A DNA stretch of 64,000 bases from G963676655 sp963676655 (GCA_963676655.2 CAXXKX010000003.1:2666001-2730000), one strand, 5' to 3'; shown: positions 1 through 10,080, numbered from the stretch's first letter. Notes: generated by a model not told the origin, from the sequence alone. Made by a program: numbers and translations.

Positions 1-2
1 TG

Positions 3-152
3 CTTCGGGATACTGATCTGAACATTGGAGAGATTGCCTATTCAACCGGTTTCCGTGACAGCGCCTATTTTGCCCGGCAGTTTAAAAAAGTTTTCAGGAC
101 CTCGCCATCCCATTACCGCAAAGAAGCAATCAACGATTTCAGGAACCAATAA
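3..152 (+). CDS. AraC-family regulator, C-terminal end only
   Basis: The reading frame enters from the left edge and gives 49 residues before a TAA. The residues GEIAYSTGFRDSAYFARQFK followed by KVFRTSPSHYRK are the second helix-turn-helix and the closing signature of AraC/XylS regulators. The sensor domain and first helix-turn-helix lie outside the window. It precedes a second AraC regulator on the same strand, so the regulator may serve genes to the left. Family assignment is firm; effector and targets cannot be judged. Confidence 0.85.
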   Translation, partial: LRDTDLNIGEIAYSTGFRDSAYFARQFKKVFRTSPSHYRKEAINDFRNQ

Positions 153-319
153 ACCGTCACTACATTGGTTTACTTTTCTTTGCCATTCAGTAAATAATAC
201 AGCAACTGATTTTATGTTTTAACTTAAGTTGTTTGTATACAGTGCTTTGTTAATTATTTAAAGTCAAGCGTAGTGATATTTTATCATGATGTATTTAAAG
301 AAAGTCACGTTGACATTCC

Positions 320-1327
320 ATGTCATGGCAATTATATTCGGAAAAATGGAAATCTATGAAGCAGCCGATCGTATTCCGGAGCAAAATGTCGAATCAGTCT
401 TACTATATAGAACAAGTTAAACATTTTAATTCAGTGACCAGCCGGGCGTTGTCGATCAGCGCTTCCACTACCTTGCCGTTGGAAGAACTGGAGATCGGGA
501 TTTTAAGTTATCACCGGTATTTTGGCGCTCCGGGAACAAGAATCGAGGAGCATGAGCATCCGAATTATGAATTGTCCGTGATGGAAATCGGCGAAATGGT
601 TTCCAGCTGCGAAGGGCATGACATTGTTTGTACCCCTGAAAACAAAAATATACTGTTTATTCCTCCCGCAATTTTGCATCATCGGGTTTTCGGGGACGGG
701 GAAGTAAATATTAATGTTACTCTGGTTTTTACCATTTCCGGGCATACCGCGAATTCCAGATTGCTTTGCGCGAAATTGGCCGATCAGATTGCCGCCGGGG
801 GATACTGTATGAAATTATCCCCGCAGCTGAATAATATTTTTCAGGATATTAAACGTCAGGCGGAAGCGGACAAGCCGTTGACCGGGATTGCGGTCAGATA
901 TTTATTGCAGGGGTTTATTACGGTTTTTTTCCAGGAAAATTTTCCTGAACTTTTTTCCGCGCCTGACAAGGCAAAATTGCTTGACCAGTTTGATTTTGAG
1001 GATAACCGGGTTGAAGTGATCAAACGAGCGCTTGTCTCTCTGATGAATTCTCAACAGAATACATTAAAAGCATTGCAAGAAACTTTTAAAATGAGCCCTC
1101 AGCATCTGAACCGGATTTTCAAGCGGGAAACCGGTATGACGATTACCGAATATCAAACAAGGCAGAAACTTATTCATGCGAAAAATTTGTTGACCGAAAC
1201 AAATATCTCCATTTCGGAAATCGCACATGCCCTCGGTTTCAGAAGCCTTGTCCGCTTTTCCTGTTTTTTCAAAGAAAAGCAGGGGTGTCCTCCATCGTAT
1301 TTCAGAAGCGCGAATAAATCAGTTTAA
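320..1327 (+). CDS. AraC-family transcriptional regulator
   Basis: A 335-residue protein with an N-terminal cupin-like sensing half (EEHEHPNYELSVMEIGE, about residues 75-95) and a C-terminal pair of helix-turn-helix motifs (about 230-335), ending in the family signature IAHALGFRSLVRFSCFFKEKQG. The first ATG has no visible ribosome site. An in-frame ATG at 386 (MSNQSYYIEQ) sits just after GGAG and may be the true start. It lies about 190 bases upstream of, and in the same direction as, the sialidase-pseudopilin-DUF4838 gene run, so it is probably the local activator of that set (inference). Confidence 0.9.
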   Translation: MSWQLYSEKWKSMKQPIVFRSKMSNQSYYIEQVKHFNSVTSRALSISASTTLPLEELEIGILSYHRYFGAPGTRIEEHEHPNYELSVMEIGEMVSSCEGHDIVCTPENKNILFIPPAILHHRVFGDGEVNINVTLVFTISGHTANSRLLCAKLADQIAAGGYCMKLSPQLNNIFQDIKRQAEADKPLTGIAVRYLLQGFITVFFQENFPELFSAPDKAKLLDQFDFEDNRVEVIKRALVSLMNSQQNTLKALQETFKMSPQHLNRIFKRETGMTITEYQTRQKLIHAKNLLTETNISISEIAHALGFRSLVRFSCFFKEKQGCPPSYFRSANKSV

Positions 1328-1454
1328 GATTTTTCTTCCTTTAAATTAATTTTCGGAAATGCCTGCCGCCTTCAGCCAATTATCATTGCTTCTTCTTTTT
1401 ATACCAGATGTTCACAATTAAAAAACAATGTTCATAAACATAAAATATTTGATA

Positions 1455-1483
1455 TTGCCAATTATGACTGCAAGAGGTATAAT
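1455..1483 (+). promoter_or_regulatory. Sigma-70 promoter for the sialidase-pseudopilin operon
   Basis: TTGCCA at 1455-1460 and a perfect TATAAT at 1478-1483 are separated by 17 bases, and the next start codon is 36 bases downstream. This is the only near-consensus promoter seen between the AraC gene and the sialidase-like gene, so it probably drives the gene run beginning at 1520. No obvious palindromic operator overlaps it, which fits activation by an AraC protein. Confidence 0.65.
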
Positions 1484-1519
1484 AAAATTACAAATCCAAA
1501 ATCTCAAGGGAAAAAATTT

Positions 1520-2749
1520 ATGATCTATTCAGAAGTAAAATATCAGCCTGAACAGTCAAAAACATATCTGGGCAGTCCCAGCATTATCCGACTGCCCGAC
1601 GAAACCCTGGTAGCCACACATGATTATTTCGGCGGTTTGCGGAATATTGAAGGCGAATGCGGTTTGAGCAGCGTCTACCGTTCCGAAGACAATGGTCAAA
1701 CCTGGGTAAATATAACCCATATAATTGGCGCTTTCTGGGGGACGCTTTTTTTGCATCGCAGAGCGCTTTATCATATCAGTATAAGTCAGGAATACGGTCA
1801 TGTGGTGATCCGGCGCAGCGATGACGGCGGATTTACCTGGACTGTTCCCAGAGACGACAAAAGCGGACTTTTGTTCAAGGCCGGCCCCAACTGGCAGGCT
1901 CCCAATTATCATTTTGGCGGCGCCACCTCAATTCTGGTTTACAACGACCGGATATATAAGGCGCTCGAAGATTTCAAATATCATCCGGATGGTCCAATCT
2001 GGCGGCCGGATCTTTTTCAGGCATCCGTAATTTCGGTGCCAGTTGATGCGGATCTGCTTGACGCGTCAAGCTGGAACATGAGTAATCAACTATTGTTCGA
2101 CAACCGGCAGGTTGCTGACAAAGCGCTTGTCGAAACCGGCAGCGGCTGGCTGGAAGGTACTTTAACGGTTGATCCCGCCGGTAAAATAAAAATGCTGATG
2201 CGAATCCACCTTAAAAAGCCGAATAAAGCTGCAATTATTTCCGTTAGTGACGATGGTAAAACCATTGATTTTGATTATAATCACGGAATTATTGATTTTG
2301 TCGGCGGGCATTCAAAGTTTACGGTGAGAAAAGATCCGGTAACCGGACTCTATTTCAGTTTAACCAACCATGTAGACGAAGGTGAATTTCCGACTCAGCG
2401 GAATACCTTGATGCTGGCGGTTTCGGAGGACCTCTATACATGGAAAAGGCTTAAAACCCTGTTGACAGACGATACCGGGCTTAATCCCGAGCAATCGGCC
2501 CTTTTAACCGGTTTTCAATATCCGGACTGGCAATTTGACGGCGAGGATATTATATATCTGGTTCGTACAGCCTATCGCGGGGCTCACACATTCCATGATT
2601 CCAATCGGGTTACTTATCATGTGCTCAAGAATTTCAGAAAATTACTGTACAGCAATTTTTGCCATAAGCCAACAAAAAACAATGAAAAGGTAAAATCGCC
2701 TCGCAAGAGAAATGCAAAAATACAAAAGGCCAGCCTTTTCGAAACTTAA
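1520..2749 (+). CDS. Sialidase-like BNR-repeat protein
   Basis: A 409-residue predicted six-bladed beta-propeller. Two good Asp boxes (S-x-D-x-G-x-T-W) are visible, SEDNGQTW near residue 57 and SDDGGFTW near residue 100, with a weaker SVSDDGKT later. The opening PSIIRLPDETLVATHD is the usual first strand with an RLP arginine. No signal peptide is seen, so the protein is probably cytosolic unless the start is wrong. The last 45 residues are Lys/Arg-rich and not propeller-like. Members remove sialic acid or other terminal sugars; the substrate here is unknown. AAGGGA precedes the ATG. The pseudopilin gene follows after 15 bases. Confidence 0.75.
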   Translation: MIYSEVKYQPEQSKTYLGSPSIIRLPDETLVATHDYFGGLRNIEGECGLSSVYRSEDNGQTWVNITHIIGAFWGTLFLHRRALYHISISQEYGHVVIRRSDDGGFTWTVPRDDKSGLLFKAGPNWQAPNYHFGGATSILVYNDRIYKALEDFKYHPDGPIWRPDLFQASVISVPVDADLLDASSWNMSNQLLFDNRQVADKALVETGSGWLEGTLTVDPAGKIKMLMRIHLKKPNKAAIISVSDDGKTIDFDYNHGIIDFVGGHSKFTVRKDPVTGLYFSLTNHVDEGEFPTQRNTLMLAVSEDLYTWKRLKTLLTDDTGLNPEQSALLTGFQYPDWQFDGEDIIYLVRTAYRGAHTFHDSNRVTYHVLKNFRKLLYSNFCHKPTKNNEKVKSPRKRNAKIQKASLFET

Positions 2750-2764
2750 AAAAGGAAACTTGTC

Positions 2765-3436
2765 ATGAAAAAACATCCTGAAAGTCAGCACAAGAGTTTC
2801 ACACTGATTGAGCTCCTGGTTGTGATCGCCATCATCGCTATTTTGGCAAGCATGTTGCTGCCGGCGCTGAATAAAGCGCGAGACCGAGCGAAAATGATCA
2901 GCTGCACAAATAATTTGAAAAATCTGGGGCTGATGCTGAAAATGTATGACAGCGATTACAATCGGCTGCCGTACGGAAACATGCAGCCGATTCTTAGCGG
3001 CTGGTTTACGCTCCTGAACAATGGTTATGTGTCAAATCTCAGCTTATATCGCTGTCCGGCCGATTTTGTCAAACGTTCTAACGCAACGTTAAAGCCGAGA
3101 AGTTATACCGCAAGCCGTTATATCCTGGAAGATTCTCTTTATGATCTGAGCAATTGCATTTACGGCAGACTAAACCGGTCTAAAAAGAGTCTGAGCCGCC
3201 TGGTGATGCTGTTTGAACGACCGGGCGACACTTCCTATGCAGACTGGACGCTATGGGGGCCGACCGCGATTCAGCCGACCTCGTATACCAGCGGCCCGAC
3301 TGGAAACTGCGATACTAATTATTCGCACACAAATACCGCGAATTATCTGATGTCGGATGGTCATGTCGAGGCCATAAACTGGAGAATGACTCCTGCAACT
3401 TTCCATTTGGACCGCATGTATCCGGATATCAAATAA
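2765..3436 (+). CDS. Pseudopilin-like protein with H-X9-DG motif
   Basis: A 223-residue protein opening with a short basic leader and FTLIELLVVIAIIAI, the type IV prepilin/type II pseudopilin cleavage and membrane helix (cleavage expected before F). The C-terminal half carries H-TNTANYLMS-DG (around residues 188-200), matching the H-X9-DG processing-associated motif common in Planctomycetes, Verrucomicrobia and Lentisphaerae. It is expected to be processed by a prepilin peptidase and exposed outside the inner membrane. Its position between a sialidase-like gene and a DUF4838 gene links it to glycan use; the mechanism is unknown. AGGAAACTTGTC precedes the start. Confidence 0.85.
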   Translation: MKKHPESQHKSFTLIELLVVIAIIAILASMLLPALNKARDRAKMISCTNNLKNLGLMLKMYDSDYNRLPYGNMQPILSGWFTLLNNGYVSNLSLYRCPADFVKRSNATLKPRSYTASRYILEDSLYDLSNCIYGRLNRSKKSLSRLVMLFERPGDTSYADWTLWGPTAIQPTSYTSGPTGNCDTNYSHTNTANYLMSDGHVEAINWRMTPATFHLDRMYPDIK

Positions 3437-3549
3437 GCAGACCTGAATAATCAGACTAAATTGTTTTTTTTACCGCTTGCACCAAGGGTAAATCCAGATT
3501 ATTAATAATAGCATTAGCGTGAGCTTATAGTGATACGCAAGGATCAATC

Positions 3550-6000
3550 ATGTTTAAATTTAAATTTTCATTAATACTTATTTTAGGGCTGTTTGCGCCT
3601 GTTTTAGAAACTTTTGCCGACGGAAACGTGAAGGCGGAATATATTATTGCCGTCGCTGAGCATCCGGTTCAATTTGAGAAAAAAGCGGCTGATGAATTAA
3701 AACTTTTCATGGACAGGATAAACGGCATGACAATTAAGATTGTTGCGGAGTCCCGGGTGAAAGCTGACGGGCCGCAGGCCGTCATATACATCGGCCGGAC
3801 GAAGTTTGCCCGTGAAAACAAGGTTGATTTCAACCGGGCCGGGAAAGAGGAATGGATACTTAAATCAGTTGGAAAAAATATTATAATAAGCGGCGGCAGG
3901 CCTGTCGGAACGCTTTACGGCGTTTACAGGCTGCTGGAAAAACTCGGAGTGTATTTTCTGACAAAAGACTGCACTGCGCTTCCGAAAAACAGAATTTCTT
4001 CGATTCCCCGGCTTGACGAAAGCGGTAAACCGGCGTTTCCCGGACGTAATATTTACGATGGCTTTTCGTGGCCGGCTTTTGCGACAAAAGTTCCTGAAAA
4101 AATTGTTGAAGAGTATTGGCTCTATCGTTTGCGCAGTCGTTTGAACGGCGGCCACGGAATTGTCGGGAAAGGCATTATGAATGCGATGTACCTGGGGGAC
4201 ATGTTCAACCTTACAATGAGTTATCACACGTTCAGTTACTATGTCGATCCGAAACTTTTTGCGAAACATCCGGAATATTTTTCCATGGGCAAAGACGGCA
4301 AACGTTTCAAGCCGAAATACTTTTCGGCTGAAGGCAGTTTGTGTTTGAGTAATAAAGAAGTATGGCAGGTCGCGCTGGATTCCCTGCGTAAATATATAAA
4401 ACGCGACCGGACAAGGCTGCCTGAAGATAAGTGGCCGACCGTTTACGACATTTCCACTCTCGACAATACTCCGTACATTTGTTTTTGTCCTGAGTGTGCG
4501 AAAATAGTCAAGGCGGAAGGCGGAGACTGCGGACTGGTGTTGCGTTTCATTAATTATGTCGCGACCGGGATAGCCAGGGAATATCCGGACATAAAAATCA
4601 GGACGTTTGCCTATTCCTCAACCAAAGATGTGCCGAAAATAACCCGTCCGGCTGCCAATGTGCTGATTCAGTATTGCGACGAATTTCCGGTCAGCGACTG
4701 CTACCGGCCGCTTTCGTCAAAATTTAATACTGAAATGATGAAAAATCTGAAAAAATGGTATGAGGCTGGAGCCCGGCTGGTTTTGTGGGATTATTGGAAT
4801 ATGGGGGGACGCTTCTTCAATCCGCCCCGGATTGAAACCGTCACTGATGCTATCCAGCCTGATATGCGGACATTTCGCAGTCTTGGTATTCAGTCTTTGT
4901 TTATTGAGGCTGAAAAAGATCAAACGACGCCTCAGAACTTCATTGATCTGAATTATTTTCTCGCCGCGCAGCTTATGATCGATCCGGACAAGGATCAGGA
5001 AAAACTGATCAACGTCTTTATTGAAAATTATTATGGTCCGGCGTCGCCGGAAATGAAGAAATATTTGCAGATACTGCGCAATGGGGTCAGCAGTCATTCC
5101 CGACTGCAAAGGACGATGCGGGTCGGCCGGTGGAATTTTATAACCACCAGGTTTATGATTGACTCGTACCTGATGTTCAAGCAGGCGGAAAACAAAACCT
5201 CACCCCGCAGCCAATATCGAAAACGTTTGCATTATGAAATGATTCCACTTTTGTGGCAAATGCTGATGTCATATCCCGGCGACGTGAAAAAATTCCAAAA
5301 AGCCAAAATTTCAGAGGATACGCTGAAACAGGAGTGTCGAGAGTATTGCCTTGAGTTCATTAAACGTAATAATCCTGCCAAACCGGAAAAATATATAAAA
5401 GAATTTGACAAAAAGTTTGCCGCGCTTTCAACCAGACTGCCGGTTCCGGAAAAGTTTAAGCGCTATGGCGAAGGCGATATCCGGATTTACGGTTATCCGC
5501 AATTCCGGCCGATGCCGCATGTATTCTGCAAAATGATCGATGATCCGGAGTCACCAACCGGCAAGGCTTTGATGTCGGCCAATCCCAATCCCGCTTTCCA
5601 CGGAACGAAAAAGACTGTTTCCGGTAAAAACGGAAAAATAAAATGGGCGTTCCGGACTACGAAGTTTGAGGTCGGTTGTCAGGATGTGAGAAAATACAAA
5701 AACATTACTCTGGAAAAGGTTGCTCAGGATGAGAAATATCATTGGTATTTGATTCCTCGCGCCGAAGTTTCAAGTAAGTGTCTGTTATGGGGGCACTGCT
5801 GGGCGATCCAGGTTGATTTGTCACAGGCGTACCAGTTGGCGGACGGAATTTCCGACAATAATGTGTGGAATGTCTGGATGTCGTTGAAGTTTACCGGCCA
5901 GGAATGGGTCAGAGGGTCAAAGAAAAAGAATGCTATATATCTTGACCAGGTTGTACTTGTAAGACCAAACGCGAAGGTTCAAAAGAAAGGTGGGATATGA
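3550..6000 (+). CDS. DUF4838 secreted glycan-related protein
   Basis: An 816-residue protein with a Sec signal peptide (MFKFKFSLILILGLFAPVLETFA). Residues about 30-140 resemble the alpha-glucuronidase N-terminal domain (KKAADELKLFMDRINGMTI, then IYIGRTKFAREN and PVGTLYGVYRLLEKLGVYF). A DUF4838 barrel-like region follows, with the paired-cysteine segment YICFCPECAKIVKAEGG near residue 312. The final 130 residues look like a beta-sandwich. The family is widespread in polysaccharide-degrading bacteria but has no settled activity that I know of. Its stop overlaps the start of the next gene by four bases (ATGA), which argues for coupled translation with the UroD-family protein. Confidence 0.75.
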   Translation: MFKFKFSLILILGLFAPVLETFADGNVKAEYIIAVAEHPVQFEKKAADELKLFMDRINGMTIKIVAESRVKADGPQAVIYIGRTKFARENKVDFNRAGKEEWILKSVGKNIIISGGRPVGTLYGVYRLLEKLGVYFLTKDCTALPKNRISSIPRLDESGKPAFPGRNIYDGFSWPAFATKVPEKIVEEYWLYRLRSRLNGGHGIVGKGIMNAMYLGDMFNLTMSYHTFSYYVDPKLFAKHPEYFSMGKDGKRFKPKYFSAEGSLCLSNKEVWQVALDSLRKYIKRDRTRLPEDKWPTVYDISTLDNTPYICFCPECAKIVKAEGGDCGLVLRFINYVATGIAREYPDIKIRTFAYSSTKDVPKITRPAANVLIQYCDEFPVSDCYRPLSSKFNTEMMKNLKKWYEAGARLVLWDYWNMGGRFFNPPRIETVTDAIQPDMRTFRSLGIQSLFIEAEKDQTTPQNFIDLNYFLAAQLMIDPDKDQEKLINVFIENYYGPASPEMKKYLQILRNGVSSHSRLQRTMRVGRWNFITTRFMIDSYLMFKQAENKTSPRSQYRKRLHYEMIPLLWQMLMSYPGDVKKFQKAKISEDTLKQECREYCLEFIKRNNPAKPEKYIKEFDKKFAALSTRLPVPEKFKRYGEGDIRIYGYPQFRPMPHVFCKMIDDPESPTGKALMSANPNPAFHGTKKTVSGKNGKIKWAFRTTKFEVGCQDVRKYKNITLEKVAQDEKYHWYLIPRAEVSSKCLLWGHCWAIQVDLSQAYQLADGISDNNVWNVWMSLKFTGQEWVRGSKKKNAIYLDQVVLVRPNAKVQKKGGI

Positions 6001-7157
6001 ACTATAGAGAATGTGTGACAGGCATACTTGATTACACTGAATATGACCGTATGCCAGTTATCGTAATGGGATTTTGGAGCCAGACTATCTGGAAATGGCA
6101 AGCTGAAGGTTACTTAACGGATGATGATGTCCGGCTGTTTTTTGCGGGGAACGATCAATCCATTCTGATGAAATTGGGTTTTGACTTCAACTGGGAATAT
6201 ACTTTTGTGCGTCCGAATACGCGTCTTCTTCCGGCTTTTGAGGAAGAAACCCTCGAGTGTTTTCCTGATGGATCAAGAAGCGTCCTGAATCAGGACGGAG
6301 TTACAACGCTTGCGGTTGAGGGTGCCGTTTCCATTCCGGTAGAGATTGATCACTTACTGAAAGATCGCCGTTCCTGGGAAAAATTTTATCTGCCGCGCCT
6401 GCAATTCAATGAACAAAGAATCCAGAGCGCGGCTGTGAGTGTCGGAGATAAAAAAGTTAATTTTGGAGACGGCGGCCGGGAATACCTTGTTGAACATGGC
6501 GGCAGCGACGAAATTTACCATGTGCTCCACTGTGGCAGTCTCATTGGTTTTATCCGTAATATGACCGGGGTTGAAGGCCTTGCTTATATCTATGCCGACG
6601 ATAAATCGCTGTTTGAAGAGATTATCGATACAGTCGGAACTTTAGCGTATAAATGCGCGGAGAGCATCCTGAGTCAGGGCGCACGCTTTTATATGGCGCA
6701 TTTCTGGGAAGATATCTGCTTTAAGAACGGTCCTCTTGTCATCCCCGAAGTGTTTTCAAAAATAGTAGGCCCTCAGTATTACCGTATTACTGCATTACTC
6801 CGGCAATACGGAATAAATATTGTCGCGGTAGATTGTGACGGGTTAATAGACGCATTGATTCCGACATGGCTTGACAACGGGGTGAATACTATGTTTCCGA
6901 TTGAAGTCGGTACCTGGCATGCATCAATAGCTGACTGGCGTGGAAAATATGGAAAAACACTCCGTGGTGTCGGTGGAATGAATAAAAATACGTTCGCTAT
7001 GGATAAGACTGCAATTGACCATGAGATTGAACGTTTAAAGCCGTTAGTTGATCTGGGAGGCTATATTCCAATGCCGGATCACCATATCGCCCCGGATGCG
7101 AAGTGGGAAAATGTTGCTTATTATTGTGAACGTATGCATACTGTATTTGACCGCTGA
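5997..7157 (+). CDS. Uroporphyrinogen decarboxylase-superfamily protein
   Basis: A 386-residue TIM-barrel protein of the UroD/methyltransferase superfamily, shown by the sequence order ending VDCDGLIDALIPTWLDNGVN, then EVGTWHASIADWRGKYGKTL. True HemE and the zinc corrinoid methyltransferases (MtaA, CmuA type) carry other key residues. The H-x-C...C zinc motif is not present; VDCDG stands in the equivalent region. It is therefore probably not a haem enzyme. Being translationally coupled to a DUF4838 gene and followed 12 bases later by a glycoside hydrolase suggests a role in handling a glycan-derived compound, for example O-methyl groups (inference only). Confidence 0.75.
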   Translation: MNYRECVTGILDYTEYDRMPVIVMGFWSQTIWKWQAEGYLTDDDVRLFFAGNDQSILMKLGFDFNWEYTFVRPNTRLLPAFEEETLECFPDGSRSVLNQDGVTTLAVEGAVSIPVEIDHLLKDRRSWEKFYLPRLQFNEQRIQSAAVSVGDKKVNFGDGGREYLVEHGGSDEIYHVLHCGSLIGFIRNMTGVEGLAYIYADDKSLFEEIIDTVGTLAYKCAESILSQGARFYMAHFWEDICFKNGPLVIPEVFSKIVGPQYYRITALLRQYGINIVAVDCDGLIDALIPTWLDNGVNTMFPIEVGTWHASIADWRGKYGKTLRGVGGMNKNTFAMDKTAIDHEIERLKPLVDLGGYIPMPDHHIAPDAKWENVAYYCERMHTVFDR

Positions 7158-7169
7158 AAGTGTTGAACC

Positions 7170-9725
7170 ATGACGAAGAAATCTCCGAAAAACCATAAGT
7201 TTGAACAGAATTATTATAGACCAGTTCCGTTTTATTTCATAAATACGGTCAAATCCGATGATTTAAGTCGTGTGGCAATTATGAATTCCATGAAGAATCT
7301 GAAGCAAAACGGTTTTGGCGGCTGTATTGTTTTTAACAAACCGCCGACCGGGTTTTCGAGGGAAGAGTATCTTTCGGACCAATGGTTTGATATGATAAAA
7401 AACTTCGCAGAGGCCGGCTGTCAAATGGGAATGCAGATTTGGATTAATGACGGGTTTGATTTTCCGCCCGGCGATGTGGCGGGCAGAATCGAAAGACTCG
7501 ATCCGTCATTGCGACAGTCCCGGCTTGAACTCGATTCGAACGGCAAGGTTGCGGTTGTGGAAACTGAGTGGGGTTTTCCGGCCTTTGAAGAGCCGGAAAG
7601 CTCAAGGTTGTTTATCAAGCTGGTTTACGAGGAATATTACAAGCGGCTGGGAAAATATTTTGGTAACGGCATTACCGGATTTTTTTCGGATACCGACTGT
7701 CGTCGGATTAATGCGCATATACTTGATCAGCTTAATGGTGAACCATATTTTCCGTGGTCGCGTAATTTTGCCGCTGAATTCGAAAAAAAATATTCCTATC
7801 GGATTGACCCGTACCTGGCGGATATTGTCAGAGATCGCGGAGAGCCGTCTGTCAGCCGTGATTACTGGTGTTTGGCCGGGGAACTATACACCCGCTGGTT
7901 CCGTAATAATTACGAATGGTGCCGGAAGCATGGGGTGCTGTACTCTTTTCACAGTTCCGATACCGGTCCTTTTACCTTGAAAGATTGCCCGCGGAGTTCG
8001 ATCTTTGCGGAAGGTGCTTTTCTGCATCAGGCCCAATTTTGCGATTACCCGGGAACTGATCATGAGTTGCTGGCACTGGATGGTGGAACCCATTTTGACT
8101 CCAGATATTACGTTGCTTCAAGCTCATGGGGCGGGGATTGCGCGAAAGCGCGGACACCTGATTTCAATCTTACCCAATGGGACCTCCGGGCTAAATACAC
8201 GGCTTCGGCGGCATATCTGTACGGAAAAGAACGGGTCTTGTGCGAGGCTTTTGCCGCGACTAATTGGGGCGCGAGTCATCAGGATTTACGTCGGATAGCT
8301 ACCTGGCAAATTATGCAGGGCGTCAACTTTTTTGTACCTCATGCCGTTCATCACCGGTTCCATGGCGAAACCAGATATTTTGCGCCGCCGGAGTTTCTTT
8401 CAGGCAGTTTGAAATATGGTCTCAAAGAGTTCAACGAAGCGCTGACGGAGATGTGTTACATTGCTTCTCAGGGCGAATTAATTGATCCGGTCGCCGTCCT
8501 TGACCCTACCGAAACGGTTTGGAATGGCGATGACCATTGCCTGTTTGAGTTGTGTGACCGGCTCAATCGTATGCCGGTTAACTATGTTATTGTCAATGAA
8601 GAATCCCTGGATAAAAATCCTGAATGCTTTAAAACATTACTGCTGCCGGGGATTGAGCTCAATCAGGAAATGAGACGGATTTTAACTGAGAAGGGATATC
8701 TGATATTAACTTCTGACGAGCTTGATAAACTGGATTTGCCGGATGTCTCTTTTGATGGCGGAGACGTTCATTACATGCGTCGACGGCTTAACGACGGTTC
8801 GGAGATGCTGCTGGTTGCCAATGTTTGGAGTGACGAGCCGCGGATCGGAACTCTACGTTTTAATCAAAGAGAGCTGAATATCAAATTGTATCCGGGTGAA
8901 ATAGCGGTTGTCAATGGACCGTTTGAACGATTCCATTCTACAGAGTCCGGAATTCCTTTGCTTCAGTTACCGGAGTCAATGCCGGTTCACTGGGATAGCG
9001 ATAATGTTATCCCGCTGCCCGGTCTTGAACAGTTTGAATTTCATACCGAGTCGGAAATTCCGCACCCATATCTGCTTGTCCCTTCCGGGACGACTGCGGT
9101 GTTTGATGACTCCGTTTTGTCATCAGAGAAAAGGGAAGAAGTAGAATATCTGGGGGAACGTTTTTTGAAAATACCGTTGCCGGGAGGTGGAACACCGGGT
9201 AATCATTACTTGAATATTATCAGTTCATTGAATAATCAATTCTGTGTATCATATATTCTCGGAGATTTTGATGTCGAAGTTAAAACTGAAAATGATTTTT
9301 TCCGAAAATATAGGAATTTTTACAATATGGCGCTTTATCTGCCGGAAAAAATGGAAGTGAAATTGAGGCCGCGATCCACTTGTTTACAGCGCAAATGCTG
9401 GACAGAGCAGGGCGCGCCTTTTTATTCAGGTACGGCCACCAGTTGTTTCAGGTTTGAATATGTCGGTGGTCGAGTTCGTCTTTCGCCGGGAAAAGCTAAC
9501 GGGACATGTTTGGTTAAACTTAATGGACAACATGCCGGAATACGAATATGGGAACCTTTTGAGTTTGAACTTGACCTGAAAAAAGGCGTAAACATACTTG
9601 AAATAACGGTAAGCAACACTTTGGCGAACGTGTTTGAATGCTATAAGGCTCCCGGTGGGTTAATCCATAATAAAGACCATGAAATCAACTTATATACTTT
9701 AAGTGGCAAGGAATATAGCTTTTAA
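7170..9725 (+). CDS. GH106-like glycoside hydrolase (alpha-L-rhamnosidase-related)
   Basis: An 851-residue protein without a signal peptide. The N-terminal barrel begins with PVPFYFINTVKSDDLSRV and NLKQNGFGGCIVF. The central segment RVLCEAFAATNWGASHQDLRRI followed by QGVNFFVPHAVHHRFHG closely resembles the conserved core of GH106 and its unclassified relatives, where EAF contributes a catalytic acid. The last 200 residues look like beta-sandwich ancillary domains. It is the last gene of the plus-strand run. Rhamnose as substrate is suggested by family only. The lack of an export signal implies action on imported oligosaccharides, or a missed start. Confidence 0.65.
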   Translation: MTKKSPKNHKFEQNYYRPVPFYFINTVKSDDLSRVAIMNSMKNLKQNGFGGCIVFNKPPTGFSREEYLSDQWFDMIKNFAEAGCQMGMQIWINDGFDFPPGDVAGRIERLDPSLRQSRLELDSNGKVAVVETEWGFPAFEEPESSRLFIKLVYEEYYKRLGKYFGNGITGFFSDTDCRRINAHILDQLNGEPYFPWSRNFAAEFEKKYSYRIDPYLADIVRDRGEPSVSRDYWCLAGELYTRWFRNNYEWCRKHGVLYSFHSSDTGPFTLKDCPRSSIFAEGAFLHQAQFCDYPGTDHELLALDGGTHFDSRYYVASSSWGGDCAKARTPDFNLTQWDLRAKYTASAAYLYGKERVLCEAFAATNWGASHQDLRRIATWQIMQGVNFFVPHAVHHRFHGETRYFAPPEFLSGSLKYGLKEFNEALTEMCYIASQGELIDPVAVLDPTETVWNGDDHCLFELCDRLNRMPVNYVIVNEESLDKNPECFKTLLLPGIELNQEMRRILTEKGYLILTSDELDKLDLPDVSFDGGDVHYMRRRLNDGSEMLLVANVWSDEPRIGTLRFNQRELNIKLYPGEIAVVNGPFERFHSTESGIPLLQLPESMPVHWDSDNVIPLPGLEQFEFHTESEIPHPYLLVPSGTTAVFDDSVLSSEKREEVEYLGERFLKIPLPGGGTPGNHYLNIISSLNNQFCVSYILGDFDVEVKTENDFFRKYRNFYNMALYLPEKMEVKLRPRSTCLQRKCWTEQGAPFYSGTATSCFRFEYVGGRVRLSPGKANGTCLVKLNGQHAGIRIWEPFEFELDLKKGVNILEITVSNTLANVFECYKAPGGLIHNKDHEINLYTLSGKEYSF

Positions 9726-10080
9726 CCTATAAAAAGCAGTTGACGTTAATTTTTTGATGGCTGCAAGCTGATAATAAATAGTTATTAATCCGGCGTATAA
9801 TGTAAGGTAATTATCAGCCGGAGTAACATGTAAAGAGTCATAAATAGTCAGACGGCTTGACTTTGGTTTTATTGTAAGATGCTTGTTGTTAGGGCTTTAG
9901 TTGTATGCTGGTGGTAGGCTGTTGAAGGAAGTCTAGCGATTAATAAAGATCTCCAATGAGTAGATATTTTTACGGTATAATTTCACCCGCGTTTCTTAAG
10001 TTTAATGCGATGGCCGCGTACAATAAAAAGTTAATGTTTTATGCGTTTAAAGTATTATTCGTAAGTTTGTCGGGAAACTG
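9726..10080. other. Intergenic region with fragments of dispersed repeats
   Basis: No gene is supported between the hydrolase and the convergent AraC gene. The segment 9789-9826 (TCCGGCGTATAATG to GCCGGAGTAAC) matches the outer edges of the structured repeat at 19521-19713 but lacks its hairpin core. GTTGACGTTAA near 9735 and GTCAGACGG near 9850 match pieces of the 18.2 and 19.2 kb repeats. No T-run terminator was found. Confidence 0.5.

Noticed and set aside
5997..7157. HemE, uroporphyrinogen decarboxylase of haem synthesis
   Set aside because: Operon context is glycan breakdown and the sequence fits the wider superfamily better than HemE.
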